64,000 bases of DNA from Tindallia sp. (GCA_007134225.1 SLLE01000052.1:1-64000); one strand, 5' to 3'; shown: positions 52,985 through 61,253, numbered from the stretch's first letter. A program made the numbers and translations. Notes: generated by a model not told the origin, from the letters alone.

Positions 52985-53809
52985 TCAATACAGCTGAATA
53001 ACAGCCGCCAGATTACCTCTTTTATCGCCCATTTTTCGATGCGAAAAGAGACGATCCGATTCACAGCAAGTGCAGATCCCTGACTTCCAGATGTTTTTGG
53101 CTGGAACTCCTTCGATTTGAAGAAAGTGCTCATGCACAGACTCCAGAGATAGGCTCCACTGCTGATCGTTCACTTGTTTCAGCTTTGTCGCGTATTCAGG
53201 AAGCATTTTCACCTGATCGTAAACATCTTCCCGAATGAGAAAGCAACAATCTCCTATGGCTGGACCGAAACCTGCTTGTATATGAGTTGCTTCACTTCCG
53301 TAAACTTCATGCATTCGTCGTATCATTTTCGATGCCATCCCTGCTAATGCCCCGCGCCAACCGGCATGAGCCATACCAATAGCTCCTTTTACCGGATCGA
53401 CAAAAAATAAAGGCGTACAGTCTGCATGAAATGTCACCAATGGAATACCCGGAACATTGGTGATCAGTCCATCGATGCCCTCAAACTTTTTGGGCACGAT
53501 GATTCCTCCACCGCGATCTTGTTCTGACACCACCCTGATTTCCGTTTGATGGTTTTGATCTGAAAGAACAAGATCTCTACACTTAATTCCCAAGGCTTCA
53601 CTAAATAATCCGAAATTCTTCCAGACAAGACTCTCATCATCGCCGGAGGCAAACCCCAGATTCATGCTCCTATAACAACCTTCACTGACGCCTCCATTTC
53701 TCGTGCTGAAACCATGAATAATACGAAATCGTTTTTTCCATTCAGCAAAAGCGCCATATTCCACTTTACCGTTTTGATACCAACAAAACTCAGCTTTTTT
53801 TCTATCCAT
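52985..53809 (-). CDS. pgeF: PgeF / YfiH-type multicopper (laccase-domain) protein
   Basis: 274-aa protein of the DUF152/YfiH family, reported as a purine nucleoside phosphorylase/adenosine deaminase and as a factor in peptidoglycan editing. Zinc-site motifs: VTFHADCTPLFF, GMAHAGWRGALAG and GPAIGDCCFLI; the N-terminus has HGFSTRNGGVSEG. The start at 53809 follows GGGAAGA; another ATG lies four codons before. Single gene, followed by the LolA-like gene. Family identification is certain, biochemical role debated. Confidence 0.93.
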   Translation of the reverse strand: MDRKKAEFCWYQNGKVEYGAFAEWKKRFRIIHGFSTRNGGVSEGCYRSMNLGFASGDDESLVWKNFGLFSEALGIKCRDLVLSDQNHQTEIRVVSEQDRGGGIIVPKKFEGIDGLITNVPGIPLVTFHADCTPLFFVDPVKGAIGMAHAGWRGALAGMASKMIRRMHEVYGSEATHIQAGFGPAIGDCCFLIREDVYDQVKMLPEYATKLKQVNDQQWSLSLESVHEHFLQIEGVPAKNIWKSGICTCCESDRLFSHRKMGDKRGNLAAVIQLY

Positions 53810-53888
53810 TATTCTTCCCATCCCAACGCTCGTATTAAAGTCATATAACTCGTGTAGTTATTCTATCATATTTTCTGATACAAAAAAA

Positions 53889-53919
53889 GGAAAACATCCG
53901 GGTTTATATTCCCGGACGT
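53889..53919 (-). terminator. Terminator of the TPP-controlled operon
   Basis: Minus-strand ACGTCCGGG / CCCGGATGT with an eight-base loop followed by T-rich sequence, 20 bp after the last stop of the operon. Confidence 0.82.
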
Positions 53920-53937
53920 TAGAATGAAAGCCAACGA

Positions 53938-54210
53938 TTACTGTCCACACCCACAATCATTCGATAAAATCATGGTCATGGTAAACTGTTTCTTTTCATC
54001 TGACATTTCCTTTTCAAGTTCTTGAAGTAATTGGAACAACCGGGCCGGGTTTCCCCGTATCCAGGTGGACATGGCACCCGTTTGATAAACCAATCCGCTT
54101 TCATCAATCAACTGTAATACCCGCTTTACATCCTCATCAACGTTCATCGTTTTAATCGGAACATATTGTATTTGACAGCTGATTACTCTGCTTTCTTCCA
54201 AAGAGCGCAT
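53938..54210 (-). CDS. Thiamine-binding protein (MTH1187/YkoF type)
   Basis: 90-aa protein resembling the MTH1187/DUF77 and YkoF thiamine-binding fold: VISCQIQYVPIKTMNVDEDVKRVLQLIDESGLVYQTGAMSTWIRGN. Ends with a Cys-rich NDCGCGQ tail. ATG 54210 has GGAGGG five bases upstream and overlaps the end of the methyltransferase gene, so translation is coupled. It is the last gene of the TPP-riboswitch operon, which fits binding of a thiamine pyrimidine or thiamine itself. Confidence 0.78.
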   Translation of the reverse strand: MRSLEESRVISCQIQYVPIKTMNVDEDVKRVLQLIDESGLVYQTGAMSTWIRGNPARLFQLLQELEKEMSDEKKQFTMTMILSNDCGCGQ

Positions 54211-54860
54211 ATAAACCCTCCTTTTTCCGTTTCCGCCAGTTCTTTTTCCTTCTGAAGGTTAAAATCTTCTTCCGCAGCGGTTGGCGGAACAAAAAGGCAT
54301 TCTTTTCCCATGACAAAAGTTTCTGGAGAAAGTACTTTCAGCTCTTCCATGGTTTTAAAGCTGGCATGTCTGAATACAGTATTCTCTTGAAAATCTTCAC
54401 TTTCATATAGGTTTCCCCAGGAGCTGTCCTTATTGATTGTTCCAATCAACAAATTGCCTCCTGGCTTCAACACGCGGAACAACTCGTCAAATACTGGTTG
54501 AGGGTCGTTAAAGAATTCAAAAACCGCCATGGATAAGACAGCATCAAATCTTTTATCCGGAAATGGAAGTTTGTGTAAATCCGCTTGCAGAAAATCAATT
54601 TGACAGGATTTCTGATGAAGCTTGTCTTTGGCTTTTTTCAGCATTTTAGCGGAAATATCAACCGCTGTCACTTCAGCCCCTTTCGCTGCCAGCTTCTGGC
54701 TGAAATTACCGGTGCCACAACCTGCATCCAGCACCTTCATACCAGGTACAACCGGAAGCATTTGGAGCGCCAGGCCCGATTCCACCTGGTCAACAAAAGC
54801 GCCCGAAACACTTTGATACCACTCATCATACTTTTCAGCTTCTCCATCAAAAACAGCCAC
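54183..54860 (-). CDS. Class I SAM-dependent methyltransferase in the TPP operon
   Basis: 225-aa cytoplasmic methyltransferase. Motif I is VLDAGCGTGNFSQKLA near residue 50; VTAVDISAKMLKKA, LHKLPFPDKRFDAVLSMAVFEF and VLKPGGNLLIGT continue the UbiE/Methyltransf_11 type. Start GTG 54860 has AGGAG nine bases upstream and lies four bases after the ThiY-like stop; the track's start is 14 codons earlier, inside the previous gene. Substrate unknown. Its place under TPP control suggests thiamine or its precursor, but methylation is not a known step there. Confidence 0.85.
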   Translation of the reverse strand: MAVFDGEAEKYDEWYQSVSGAFVDQVESGLALQMLPVVPGMKVLDAGCGTGNFSQKLAAKGAEVTAVDISAKMLKKAKDKLHQKSCQIDFLQADLHKLPFPDKRFDAVLSMAVFEFFNDPQPVFDELFRVLKPGGNLLIGTINKDSSWGNLYESEDFQENTVFRHASFKTMEELKVLSPETFVMGKECLFVPPTAAEEDFNLQKEKELAETEKGGFICALWKKAE

Positions 54861-54864
54861 ATGA

Positions 54865-55884
54865 TCACTCTCCTGTTGGCAAAAATTCATTCGTAAAGGC
54901 ATTTTCTATGTCCAATTGCCGGTTCAGCAGTCCCTGTTCGTACATCCAGTTGCCGTAGTTTGTCCAGACTTCCGTCGCCATTTCTCCCCATCTGGGTGCA
55001 TCTGCCTGATATTCTTCCGCCAGAAAGCGTTGACTGGCAACCACCATTTCCTCGTCCATTTCCGGCACATGCACCAATAAATGCTGTGCCGCTTCCTCCG
55101 GATTTTCAATGGCAAACTCATAGCCTCTGGAAACAGCATTCAAGAAACGACTGGCCAATTCGGGATTTTCTTCCAATAAATGCTCATTGGCAATAATAAC
55201 CGGGGTGTAAAAATTAAGGGCCGGTTCATAGTCCTGCAACAGAATAAAATTGATGTCGTAGTCCCTCAGTTCCGCTGCAATACCATCCCATCCGTAGTAA
55301 ATCCAACTGAAGTCAACATGATTTTCAACACCGTCAAAGAAATCTGAGGTGCCTATGTTTACAAAACCAACCTGGTCAAAGTCTCCTCCATCCTTATCCA
55401 TCAACGCTTTTATCATCGATTCTTCCACCGGAGAGCCCCAGCCGCCATAATCGTTGCCTTCGAAATCTCTGGGTCGCTCAATGCCTTTTTCAGCCGGCGA
55501 AGCAAAGCCGGAGGTGTTGTTTTGAATAATGGCAGCAATGGCCTTAACAGGCAGCGGATCCTCCGCCGTTCTGGCATAGGTTACCTCTTCCTGATAGCTG
55601 ATTCCAAATTCACCCTGGCCGGCACCGATCAAATCCGCACTACCACCATGACTGGGTTGAATAATGTCTGCTTCGATGCCCTCTTCAGCAAAGTAACCCA
55701 TCTCCACAGCTGTATATAATCCCGTGTGATTGGTATTGGGAACCCAGTCCAATACTACCGTTACTTTTTCCATATCAACCTCTTCCTGTTCGACGTCTGC
55801 TTCTCCTCCATTGTTTCCACAGGCAGCAAGCACGAATGCCAATACCACCAACCCAATCATCAACTGCTTTCTTCTTTTTTTCAT
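54865..55884 (-). CDS. ThiY-like (NMT1/THI5-type) substrate-binding lipoprotein
   Basis: Extracytoplasmic binding protein for thiamine pyrimidine precursors such as formyl-aminopyrimidine. Lipobox VLAACG at about residue 22, then the family opening KVTVVLDWVPNTNHTGLYTAVEMGYFAEEGI. SHGGSADLIGAGQGEFGISY and the C-terminal WTNYGNWMYEQGLL match the NMT1 fold. 339 aa. ATG 55884 with GGAGGAGAGG upstream. A TPP riboswitch with terminator lies directly upstream, strong evidence for thiamine-linked regulation. The cognate permease and ATPase are not in the operon. Confidence 0.88.
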   Translation of the reverse strand: MKKRRKQLMIGLVVLAFVLAACGNNGGEADVEQEEVDMEKVTVVLDWVPNTNHTGLYTAVEMGYFAEEGIEADIIQPSHGGSADLIGAGQGEFGISYQEEVTYARTAEDPLPVKAIAAIIQNNTSGFASPAEKGIERPRDFEGNDYGGWGSPVEESMIKALMDKDGGDFDQVGFVNIGTSDFFDGVENHVDFSWIYYGWDGIAAELRDYDINFILLQDYEPALNFYTPVIIANEHLLEENPELASRFLNAVSRGYEFAIENPEEAAQHLLVHVPEMDEEMVVASQRFLAEEYQADAPRWGEMATEVWTNYGNWMYEQGLLNRQLDIENAFTNEFLPTGE

Positions 55885-55931
55885 CTGACCTCTCCTCCTA
55901 ACATTATTTTGAGGCCTGACCTTTCAGCGGG

Positions 55932-55970
55932 AAAAAAATGGTCTGCCACCCTTCGGATGACAGACCATTG
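55932..55970 (-). terminator. Riboswitch-controlled terminator
   Basis: Minus-strand AATGGTCTGTCATCC pairs with GGGTGGCAGACCATT and is followed by T7. It lies between the TPP aptamer and the ThiY-like gene, so TPP probably controls transcription read-through. Confidence 0.82.
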
Positions 55971-55984
55971 TTTAAAACGACGAT

Positions 55985-56066
55985 GATCCCTCCGCTGGCA
56001 TTATCCAGATCAGGTATCGGGTCGGAATTTCTTCCCTCTCAGCCGGATTGATCCAGCTCCCCGTTT
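55985..56066 (-). promoter_or_regulatory. TPP riboswitch (thi-box)
   Basis: The minus strand carries GGGGAGC, then GGCTGAGAGGGA, then GACCCGATACCTGATCTGGATAATGCCAGCGGAGGGA, the conserved TPP aptamer parts in the right order. It precedes a terminator and the three-gene thiamine-related operon. TPP binding should switch the operon off. Confidence 0.95.
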
Positions 56067-56125
56067 TATTGTTACAACATTATTATAAACCTCCGCATTG
56101 TGTCTGTCAAGCAACCTGCCGGTTG

Positions 56126-56395
56126 CTACCCACCAGCTGATAAAAAATGAAGGCGATAACCTTGCACTGCTAATTCGCAATCTTCACGATTTCCCTGAAA
56201 GACAATCGTGGTGCATGGGGTTTTAACAGACCCAAGGCAGCGATCCGGTTTCGAAATCACTTTGATGCTGCAATGATTTATTTGATATGTTTCTCCCGAG
56301 TTTCGAGGATCTTTTTTATTAAAATACGATTTAACCATCCAAACATCAATGCTGCTGTCGATTGTATATGTATAAAAATCATCTTTTACACTCAT
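56126..56395 (-). CDS. Hypothetical small protein
   Basis: Not recognised. 89 aa, soluble, beta-rich pattern (FYTYTIDSSIDVWMVKSYF, SIKVISKPDRCLG, CTTIVFQGNREDCEL) with three Cys. Two adjacent ATGs (56398, 56395) follow GAGGAG. It is divergent from the small membrane-protein gene at 56562. No terminator seen. Its Shine-Dalgarno site and start make it credible, but no homology can be claimed. Confidence 0.55.
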   Translation of the reverse strand: MSVKDDFYTYTIDSSIDVWMVKSYFNKKDPRNSGETYQINHCSIKVISKPDRCLGSVKTPCTTIVFQGNREDCELAVQGYRLHFLSAGG

Positions 56396-56446
56396 CATGA
56401 TTCTCCTCTTGATTATTTTATTAAAATCAGATATGATTTAACTATA

Positions 56447-56475
56447 TTGTGAATGAATTAGGGTATGATTATAAT
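56447..56475 (+). promoter_or_regulatory. Promoter of the 108-aa membrane-anchored gene
   Basis: TTGTGA (56447-56452), 17-bp spacer, TATAAT (56470-56475) on the plus strand; a hairpin follows in the leader at 56488-56518. Confidence 0.7.
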
Positions 56476-56561
56476 AGAAGCCAACAGGCTTTGGCAAAAG
56501 TTTGTGCCAAAGCTTTTATCATATGCCGGGCCATGGAATTTCGGTACAGGAGGTGTTACAA

Positions 56562-56888
56562 ATGGATACATTTATATATTCTCTGATTCGAATAACGCTT
56601 ATGGTTTTAATCTTCAGAGGCATCATGCGACTGATGGGCGGAGGTGGTTTTTTCACTCGTTCTTTCAAAAAGCCAAAACCACAGTCCACTACTCCATCCC
56701 AGTCTGAGGATACTGAAGTGAACGAAAAGAAACCTGAACCACCCAAAATGGTAAACGACGAAGTCACTAAAGAACCAATCGCGGAAACTAAGGCTTACAT
56801 TTTGGTTGACAACGACGGCAAAAGACGTTATTTTGCCGAATGGGATTCGCGTCAGCTTTATATTCAGTCGAAATTGAAATTAGAGTAA
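56562..56888 (+). CDS. Small membrane-anchored protein of unknown function
   Basis: 108 aa from MDTFIY (56562, AGGAGG eight bases upstream); the track's ORF begins 20 codons too early. One N-terminal TM (about 4-20) followed by a glycine patch (MGGGGFF), a basic and Pro/Ser/Thr-rich stretch, an acidic Lys/Glu linker, and a short C-terminal motif AYILVDNDGKRRYFAEWDSRQLYI. No recognised family. Own promoter, leader hairpin and terminator, so it is a real transcription unit. Confidence 0.68.
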   Translation: MDTFIYSLIRITLMVLIFRGIMRLMGGGGFFTRSFKKPKPQSTTPSQSEDTEVNEKKPEPPKMVNDEVTKEPIAETKAYILVDNDGKRRYFAEWDSRQLYIQSKLKLE

Positions 56889-56914
56889 GGATCCTCAACA
56901 GATTGATACAAAAG

Positions 56915-56946
56915 ACCTTTTGCCTAAAAAGCAAAAGGTTTTTTTA
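56915..56946. terminator. Terminator between the small membrane gene and ABC gene
   Basis: ACCTTTTGC / GCAAAAGGT with a seven-base loop then a T-run on the plus strand; it overlaps the stop of the convergent ABC gene and may serve both. Confidence 0.8.
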
Positions 56947-57729
56947 TTCTGGAAATGCCAGTACATTCATCCAATGTCTCCGATCCTTGTAGTCTAACTT
57001 TACCGACACATCAAGAAATTCCTCCATGACTTCTTCCGTCATCAGGTCATCCCGTCTTCCTGCTGCAAAAATCTTTCCATCCTTCATCAGCAAGGCATTG
57101 TCAAATACCGGCAGAATCTCTTCTGTTCTGTGCGTTACATAAATCAGTGCCGGAGCATCACTTTGATGGCTTAATTTATCAATGTATCTCAGCAACTGTT
57201 CCCTGGCAAACAGGTCCAGACCGGTACACGGTTCATCCAAAATCAGGAGTTTAGGCTTTGCCATCAATGCTCTGGCAATCAACACTTTTTGTTTTTCTCC
57301 CTGCGATAAGGTCTGATAGGGTCGATTTGAAAACTCGCTGCATCCTAATTGTTCCAGAAGAGCAGATGCACGATTTACATCCTCCCTTGCTGGCTCACCA
57401 AATAAACCAATGGCGGCGTCTTTTCCACTGACGACAATCTCCAGAGCTGATTCATTCAGGTAAAATCGTTCCTGAATAGCGGTACTGACCCATCCAATCA
57501 TTTTGCGAAGCTCTCTTAAATCATAATGACCAAAAGCTTTTCCCAAGACTTCCACCTTTCCGGAAGATGGAAAAAGGTATCCGTTAATCATGTTCAGCAA
57601 GGTGGTTTTTCCGGATCCATTTAACCCCAGAATCGCCCATTGTTCCCCTTCCTGAACCTTCCAGTCAATATTTTTCAGCAAAAACTTACTGCCTCTCCAT
57701 AAAGATGCATCCTCAATTTTAATGATCAT
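56944..57729 (-). CDS. Stand-alone ABC ATP-binding protein (YlmA-like)
   Basis: 261-aa ABC ATPase with Walker A LGLNGSGKTTLL, signature LSQGEKQKVLI, Walker B LLILDEPCTGLD and the switch His in YVTHRTEEILP. It resembles B. subtilis YlmA and the ModF half (start MIIKIEDASLWRGSKFLLKNIDW). No permease is adjacent, so its partner is unknown. ATG 57729 with GGAGG nine bases upstream. It is not part of the thiamine operon. Confidence 0.88.
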   Translation of the reverse strand: MIIKIEDASLWRGSKFLLKNIDWKVQEGEQWAILGLNGSGKTTLLNMINGYLFPSSGKVEVLGKAFGHYDLRELRKMIGWVSTAIQERFYLNESALEIVVSGKDAAIGLFGEPAREDVNRASALLEQLGCSEFSNRPYQTLSQGEKQKVLIARALMAKPKLLILDEPCTGLDLFAREQLLRYIDKLSHQSDAPALIYVTHRTEEILPVFDNALLMKDGKIFAAGRRDDLMTEEVMEEFLDVSVKLDYKDRRHWMNVLAFPE

Positions 57730-57764
57730 TCTTCGTTTCCTCCATTAGTTCAAATTATTTCATG

Positions 57765-58562
57765 TCACATCTGCTGCTGCATATGCAAGTCCATTTGAGG
57801 ATATGGTATATTGATACCTTCCTGATCGAAGGTTTCTTTTACTTTTTCCATCATTTGAAAATAGATGGTCCAGTAGTCCTGAGCCTGACACCACACGCGG
57901 AAATAAAAAACAATGGCACTGTCTCCATGCTCCCCAAGAACAATCATGGGTGCCGGTTCTTTCATTACCAACGGGTGTTCTTCTGCAATTCTTCGCAACA
58001 CCTCTTTTACTTTTTGAACATCATCTCCGTATCCGACGCCAAATTTAAAATCCACTCTTCTGGTATCATAAGACGAGTAATTAACGGCACTGCTGTTGGA
58101 CAAGTTCGCGTTTGGTATAATGATTTTTCGATTATCCGGCGTATTTAAAGTCGTATAAAATACTTGAATTTCTTTAACCGTTCCCCCAAATCCGGCGGCT
58201 TCGATGTAGTCACCAACCTTAAATGGCCGCAAAGTCAGTATAAGCACGCCACCCGCAAAATTCGAAAGACTTCCCTGCAAAGCCAAGCCGATGGCAAAAC
58301 CCATGGCACCCAGGACTGCTATAAACGAAGTCATTTCCGCACCAAGCATAGACACAATGCTAATAACCAGTAAAACTTGAAGAATGATTCGCGTCATGGG
58401 AATCAGAAAGGATTTAAGCGATTGATCCATTTCCGATTTGTCCATTTTTGCAGCGATAATCGCAGCAATTTTTTTAATAACACTCAACCCTACCACCAGA
58501 AAAACGATGGACAAAATCACTTGTCTTGCATAAGCATAAATCATTTCCATTACAAAATCCAC
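57765..58562 (-). CDS. Small-conductance mechanosensitive channel (MscS family)
   Basis: 265-aa MscS channel: three N-terminal TM helices, the pore helix GAMGFAIGLALQGSLSNFAGGVLIL (alanine/glycine-rich TM3b), and the beta domain with FKVGDYIEAAGFGGTVKEIQVFYTTLNTPDNRKIIIPNA. Releases solutes under hypo-osmotic shock. GTG start at 58562 with AAGGGAG seven bases upstream. Fits the osmotic/ion theme of the window. Confidence 0.95.
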   Translation of the reverse strand: MDFVMEMIYAYARQVILSIVFLVVGLSVIKKIAAIIAAKMDKSEMDQSLKSFLIPMTRIILQVLLVISIVSMLGAEMTSFIAVLGAMGFAIGLALQGSLSNFAGGVLILTLRPFKVGDYIEAAGFGGTVKEIQVFYTTLNTPDNRKIIIPNANLSNSSAVNYSSYDTRRVDFKFGVGYGDDVQKVKEVLRRIAEEHPLVMKEPAPMIVLGEHGDSAIVFYFRVWCQAQDYWTIYFQMMEKVKETFDQEGINIPYPQMDLHMQQQM

Positions 58563-58644
58563 TTCATCACTCCCTTTTGCCTATTATTGATGTGTATTGC
58601 GATACCACTTCACTAATACCCGAAGCCATTCCTTCATAAACGTT

Positions 58645-60768
58645 TCAGGAGCGAATCACTCGCATCGCATTTAAAATGGCCAGCAGCGCAACGCCTACAT
58701 CTGCAAACACCGCTTCCCAGATCGTAGCCATCCCCATGGCGCCCAGCAGCATCACAATGGCTTTAATTCCAAGTGCTGCAATAATATTCTGCCAAACGAT
58801 GAGATGTGTCTTGCGAGCGATTTGAAGTGCTGCAATGATGCTGGAAGGCGTGTCTGTCATAATCACGATGTCGGAAGCTTCAATGGCAGCATCCGATCCC
58901 AATCCTCCCATGGAAACACCTATGTCCGCTCTGGCCAGCACCGGTGCGTCGTTAACACCGTCACCCACTACCATTACTTTTCCCTTTCCGGCTGATTCGC
59001 GCATGATTTTTTCCGTTATTTCTATTTTTCCATCCGGCAACAAATCAGCATACACTTCCTCAATTCCCAAAGAATTGGCTATTTGATCTGCGATGGCTTT
59101 CTGATCCCCAGTCAACATGATCAGTCGTTTTATTCCCGCTTCTTTCAGGCCACGAATCGCTTCAGCTGCATCTGACTTTACCTGATCCCTTATCACAACG
59201 TAACCAGCGTATTGCTGATCAACTGCAATATGAATCACTGTACCCGGCTTTGAATAATCCACTGTTGTGATGTTTTGCTGCTGTAAAAAAGCCATTTTCC
59301 CGAGAACTATTTTTTGCCCTGATATGGTTGAGATGATTCCCCCACCGGGGATTTCCTGATGGTCTTCGATTGTCGTTTGATCTATCTTCTTTCCATAGGC
59401 TTTACGTATGGATTCCGCTATGGGATGATTGGAATAGAATTCAGCAGCTGCCATTTTTTCCAAAATCTCTGTTTCTTCGAAGCCATTGACTGCATATATT
59501 TCGTCTACCTGAAATGCACCTTCCGTCAAAGTACCTGTTTTATCAAAAATAACAGTTTTTACTTCGTTTAATGCTTCCAGATAGTTTCCACCCTTTACCA
59601 GGATTCCTTTCCTGGAAGCACCACCGATTCCACCGAAAAATCCCAGTGGGATAGAAATAACCAAAGCACACGGGCAAGATATTACCAGGAAAATTAAAGC
59701 CCGATAAATCCAATCACTAAACAGCGCTCCTTGGATCACCAAGGGTGGAACCAATGCAATGATCACTGCGATTCCAACCACTACAGGTGTATAGTAACGG
59801 GCAAATCGGGTGATAAATTTTTCAGTTTTCGCTTTTTTAGCACTGGCATTTTCCACCAGTTCCAAAATTTTTGATACTGTCGAATCTCCATACTTCTTAT
59901 CCACTTGAACGGTCAATAATCCAGTTTGGTTTATGGAACCACTCAGTACTTCGCTATCAGGCATTACATCTCTTGGCATTGATTCTCCGGTTAAGGCTGA
60001 GGTGTCCACCATACTATTTCCCGATAAAACATGTCCGTCTAATGGGATCTTTTCGCCTGGCTTAACCATAATCTGCTGTCCCGGTTCCACTGTCGAAGGT
60101 TTCACCCGTTCTACTCCCTTTTCGGTTACAAGGCTGGCGTATTCAGGTTTGATATTCATCAGGGATGCAATGGATGTTCGGGATCGGTTAATGGCCTTCC
60201 CCTGAAAATACTCACCTACCTGATAAAAAAGCATTACCGCTACACCTTCCGGATACTCCCCAATGGCAAACGCTCCTAAAGATGCAATGCTCATTAAGAA
60301 GTTTTCATCGAAGATCTTTCCTTTCAAAAGATTGTTCATCGCTTTTTTTAAAACAGAAGCCCCCGCAGCCAGGTATGCGATGAAATATAATCCTGATGCC
60401 ATGAAAGTTGGCATTTCCAATATCCAGGGAAGAACGAGCAAAACACTGCTAAAGAGTATAACCCTAATCGATCGCTTTTCGTCCAGTTCATGGTCATAGT
60501 CATGGTCGTTTTTTTCTGATTTACTCAAAAAATCCGCCGACTCATCTAGTTCAACGATCCGGACATCGTCTTCGATATCGGTGATTATTTTATAAATACT
60601 GTCTTTTACCATACGGCTATCCATTGGCGGTTTGACTTCAATCTTCAACCGCTGCATGACAAAATCCAAATGAACGACTGAAATAAAATCAAGGCTTTCT
60701 ATTTGTTTTTCCATTTTTGCAGCGCAATCGGCACAACCCAGATTATTTAATTGATATTCTTTCCGCAT
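58645..60768 (-). CDS. cadA: Heavy-metal translocating P-type ATPase (CadA/ZntA type)
   Basis: P1B-type ATPase, 707 aa, exporting Cd2+, Zn2+ or Pb2+. One N-terminal metal-binding domain with LGCADCAAK (CxxC), the membrane CPC motif in VISCPCALV, TGES, the phosphorylated Asp in FDKTGTLTEG, and GDGVNDAPVLARAD. A hydrophilic, acidic/His-containing patch (ESADFLSKSEKNDHDYDHELDE) precedes TM1. Start MRKEYQ at 60768 with GAGG upstream. It is 24 bp after the ArsR-type repressor gene, making a classic cadCA operon. Confidence 0.95.
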   Translation of the reverse strand: MRKEYQLNNLGCADCAAKMEKQIESLDFISVVHLDFVMQRLKIEVKPPMDSRMVKDSIYKIITDIEDDVRIVELDESADFLSKSEKNDHDYDHELDEKRSIRVILFSSVLLVLPWILEMPTFMASGLYFIAYLAAGASVLKKAMNNLLKGKIFDENFLMSIASLGAFAIGEYPEGVAVMLFYQVGEYFQGKAINRSRTSIASLMNIKPEYASLVTEKGVERVKPSTVEPGQQIMVKPGEKIPLDGHVLSGNSMVDTSALTGESMPRDVMPDSEVLSGSINQTGLLTVQVDKKYGDSTVSKILELVENASAKKAKTEKFITRFARYYTPVVVGIAVIIALVPPLVIQGALFSDWIYRALIFLVISCPCALVISIPLGFFGGIGGASRKGILVKGGNYLEALNEVKTVIFDKTGTLTEGAFQVDEIYAVNGFEETEILEKMAAAEFYSNHPIAESIRKAYGKKIDQTTIEDHQEIPGGGIISTISGQKIVLGKMAFLQQQNITTVDYSKPGTVIHIAVDQQYAGYVVIRDQVKSDAAEAIRGLKEAGIKRLIMLTGDQKAIADQIANSLGIEEVYADLLPDGKIEITEKIMRESAGKGKVMVVGDGVNDAPVLARADIGVSMGGLGSDAAIEASDIVIMTDTPSSIIAALQIARKTHLIVWQNIIAALGIKAIVMLLGAMGMATIWEAVFADVGVALLAILNAMRVIRS

Positions 60769-60792
60769 ATTTCCTCTCATAAGGTTCAGCTC

Positions 60793-61152
60793 CTATCTCG
60801 TCTCTTTTATGTGCTCCAAACCCTGTAAAAAAACATGCTGAATATGGTCATCATCCAAAGTATAATATATCACTTTTCCATCCCGGCGATTTTTGACGAT
60901 TCGAGCCTGACGCAATACCTTTAGTTGATGAGAAACTGCCGACTGACTCATGTTCATGATATAGGAAAGATCACAGACGCACATTTCCTGAATCCCCAAG
61001 GCAAACAAAATTTTTACTCTGGTGGGATCTGCGAATACTTTATAAAAATTGGCTAATTCTCCTGCTTCGTCGTCAGAAATCATTCCGTCTTGAACCTGTT
61101 TAACCAAGTCATGGTGGATAATAGTTACCGCACATCGATCTGTTTCGCTCAT
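60793..61152 (-). CDS. ArsR/SmtB-family metal repressor (CadC-like)
   Basis: 119-aa winged-helix repressor controlling cadA. Helix-turn-helix: CDLSYIMNMSQSAVSHQLKVLR. Metal sites of both known types are present: Cys7 plus CVC in EMCVCDLS (alpha3N) and the alpha5 pattern DDDHIQHVFLQGLEHIKE. Start MSETDR at 61152 with AAAGGA seven bases upstream; the track's start is 11 codons too early and runs into the operator. An imperfect palindromic operator lies immediately upstream. Confidence 0.92.
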   Translation of the reverse strand: MSETDRCAVTIIHHDLVKQVQDGMISDDEAGELANFYKVFADPTRVKILFALGIQEMCVCDLSYIMNMSQSAVSHQLKVLRQARIVKNRRDGKVIYYTLDDDHIQHVFLQGLEHIKETR

Positions 61153-61167
61153 TGATATCTTCCTTTC

Positions 61168-61187
61168 ATGTGAATAATTGTTCATAT
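61168..61187 (-). promoter_or_regulatory. ArsR/SmtB-type operator upstream of the cad genes
   Basis: ATATGAACAATTATTCACAT on the minus strand, an imperfect TGAA-N6-TTCA palindrome as bound by CadC/SmtB proteins, between the promoter and the repressor's ribosome site. Confidence 0.75.
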
Positions 61188-61197
61188 GTTCAATTAT

Positions 61198-61226
61198 AGT
61201 ATAAAAGAAAAACCTGGTTCCGTCAA
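61198..61226 (-). promoter_or_regulatory. Promoter of the cad operon
   Basis: Minus-strand TTGACG (61226-61221), 17-bp spacer, TATACT (61203-61198). The -35 lies in the loop of the upstream gene's terminator. Confidence 0.75.
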
Positions 61227-61240
61227 GATCCAGGTTTTTT
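61207..61240 (-). terminator. Terminator of the cyclophilin gene
   Basis: AAAAACCTGG / CCAGGTTTTT with a 13-base loop, T-rich after the second arm, 15 bp after the cyclophilin stop on the minus strand. Confidence 0.85.
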
Positions 61241-61253
61241 CTTGTTAATATGT

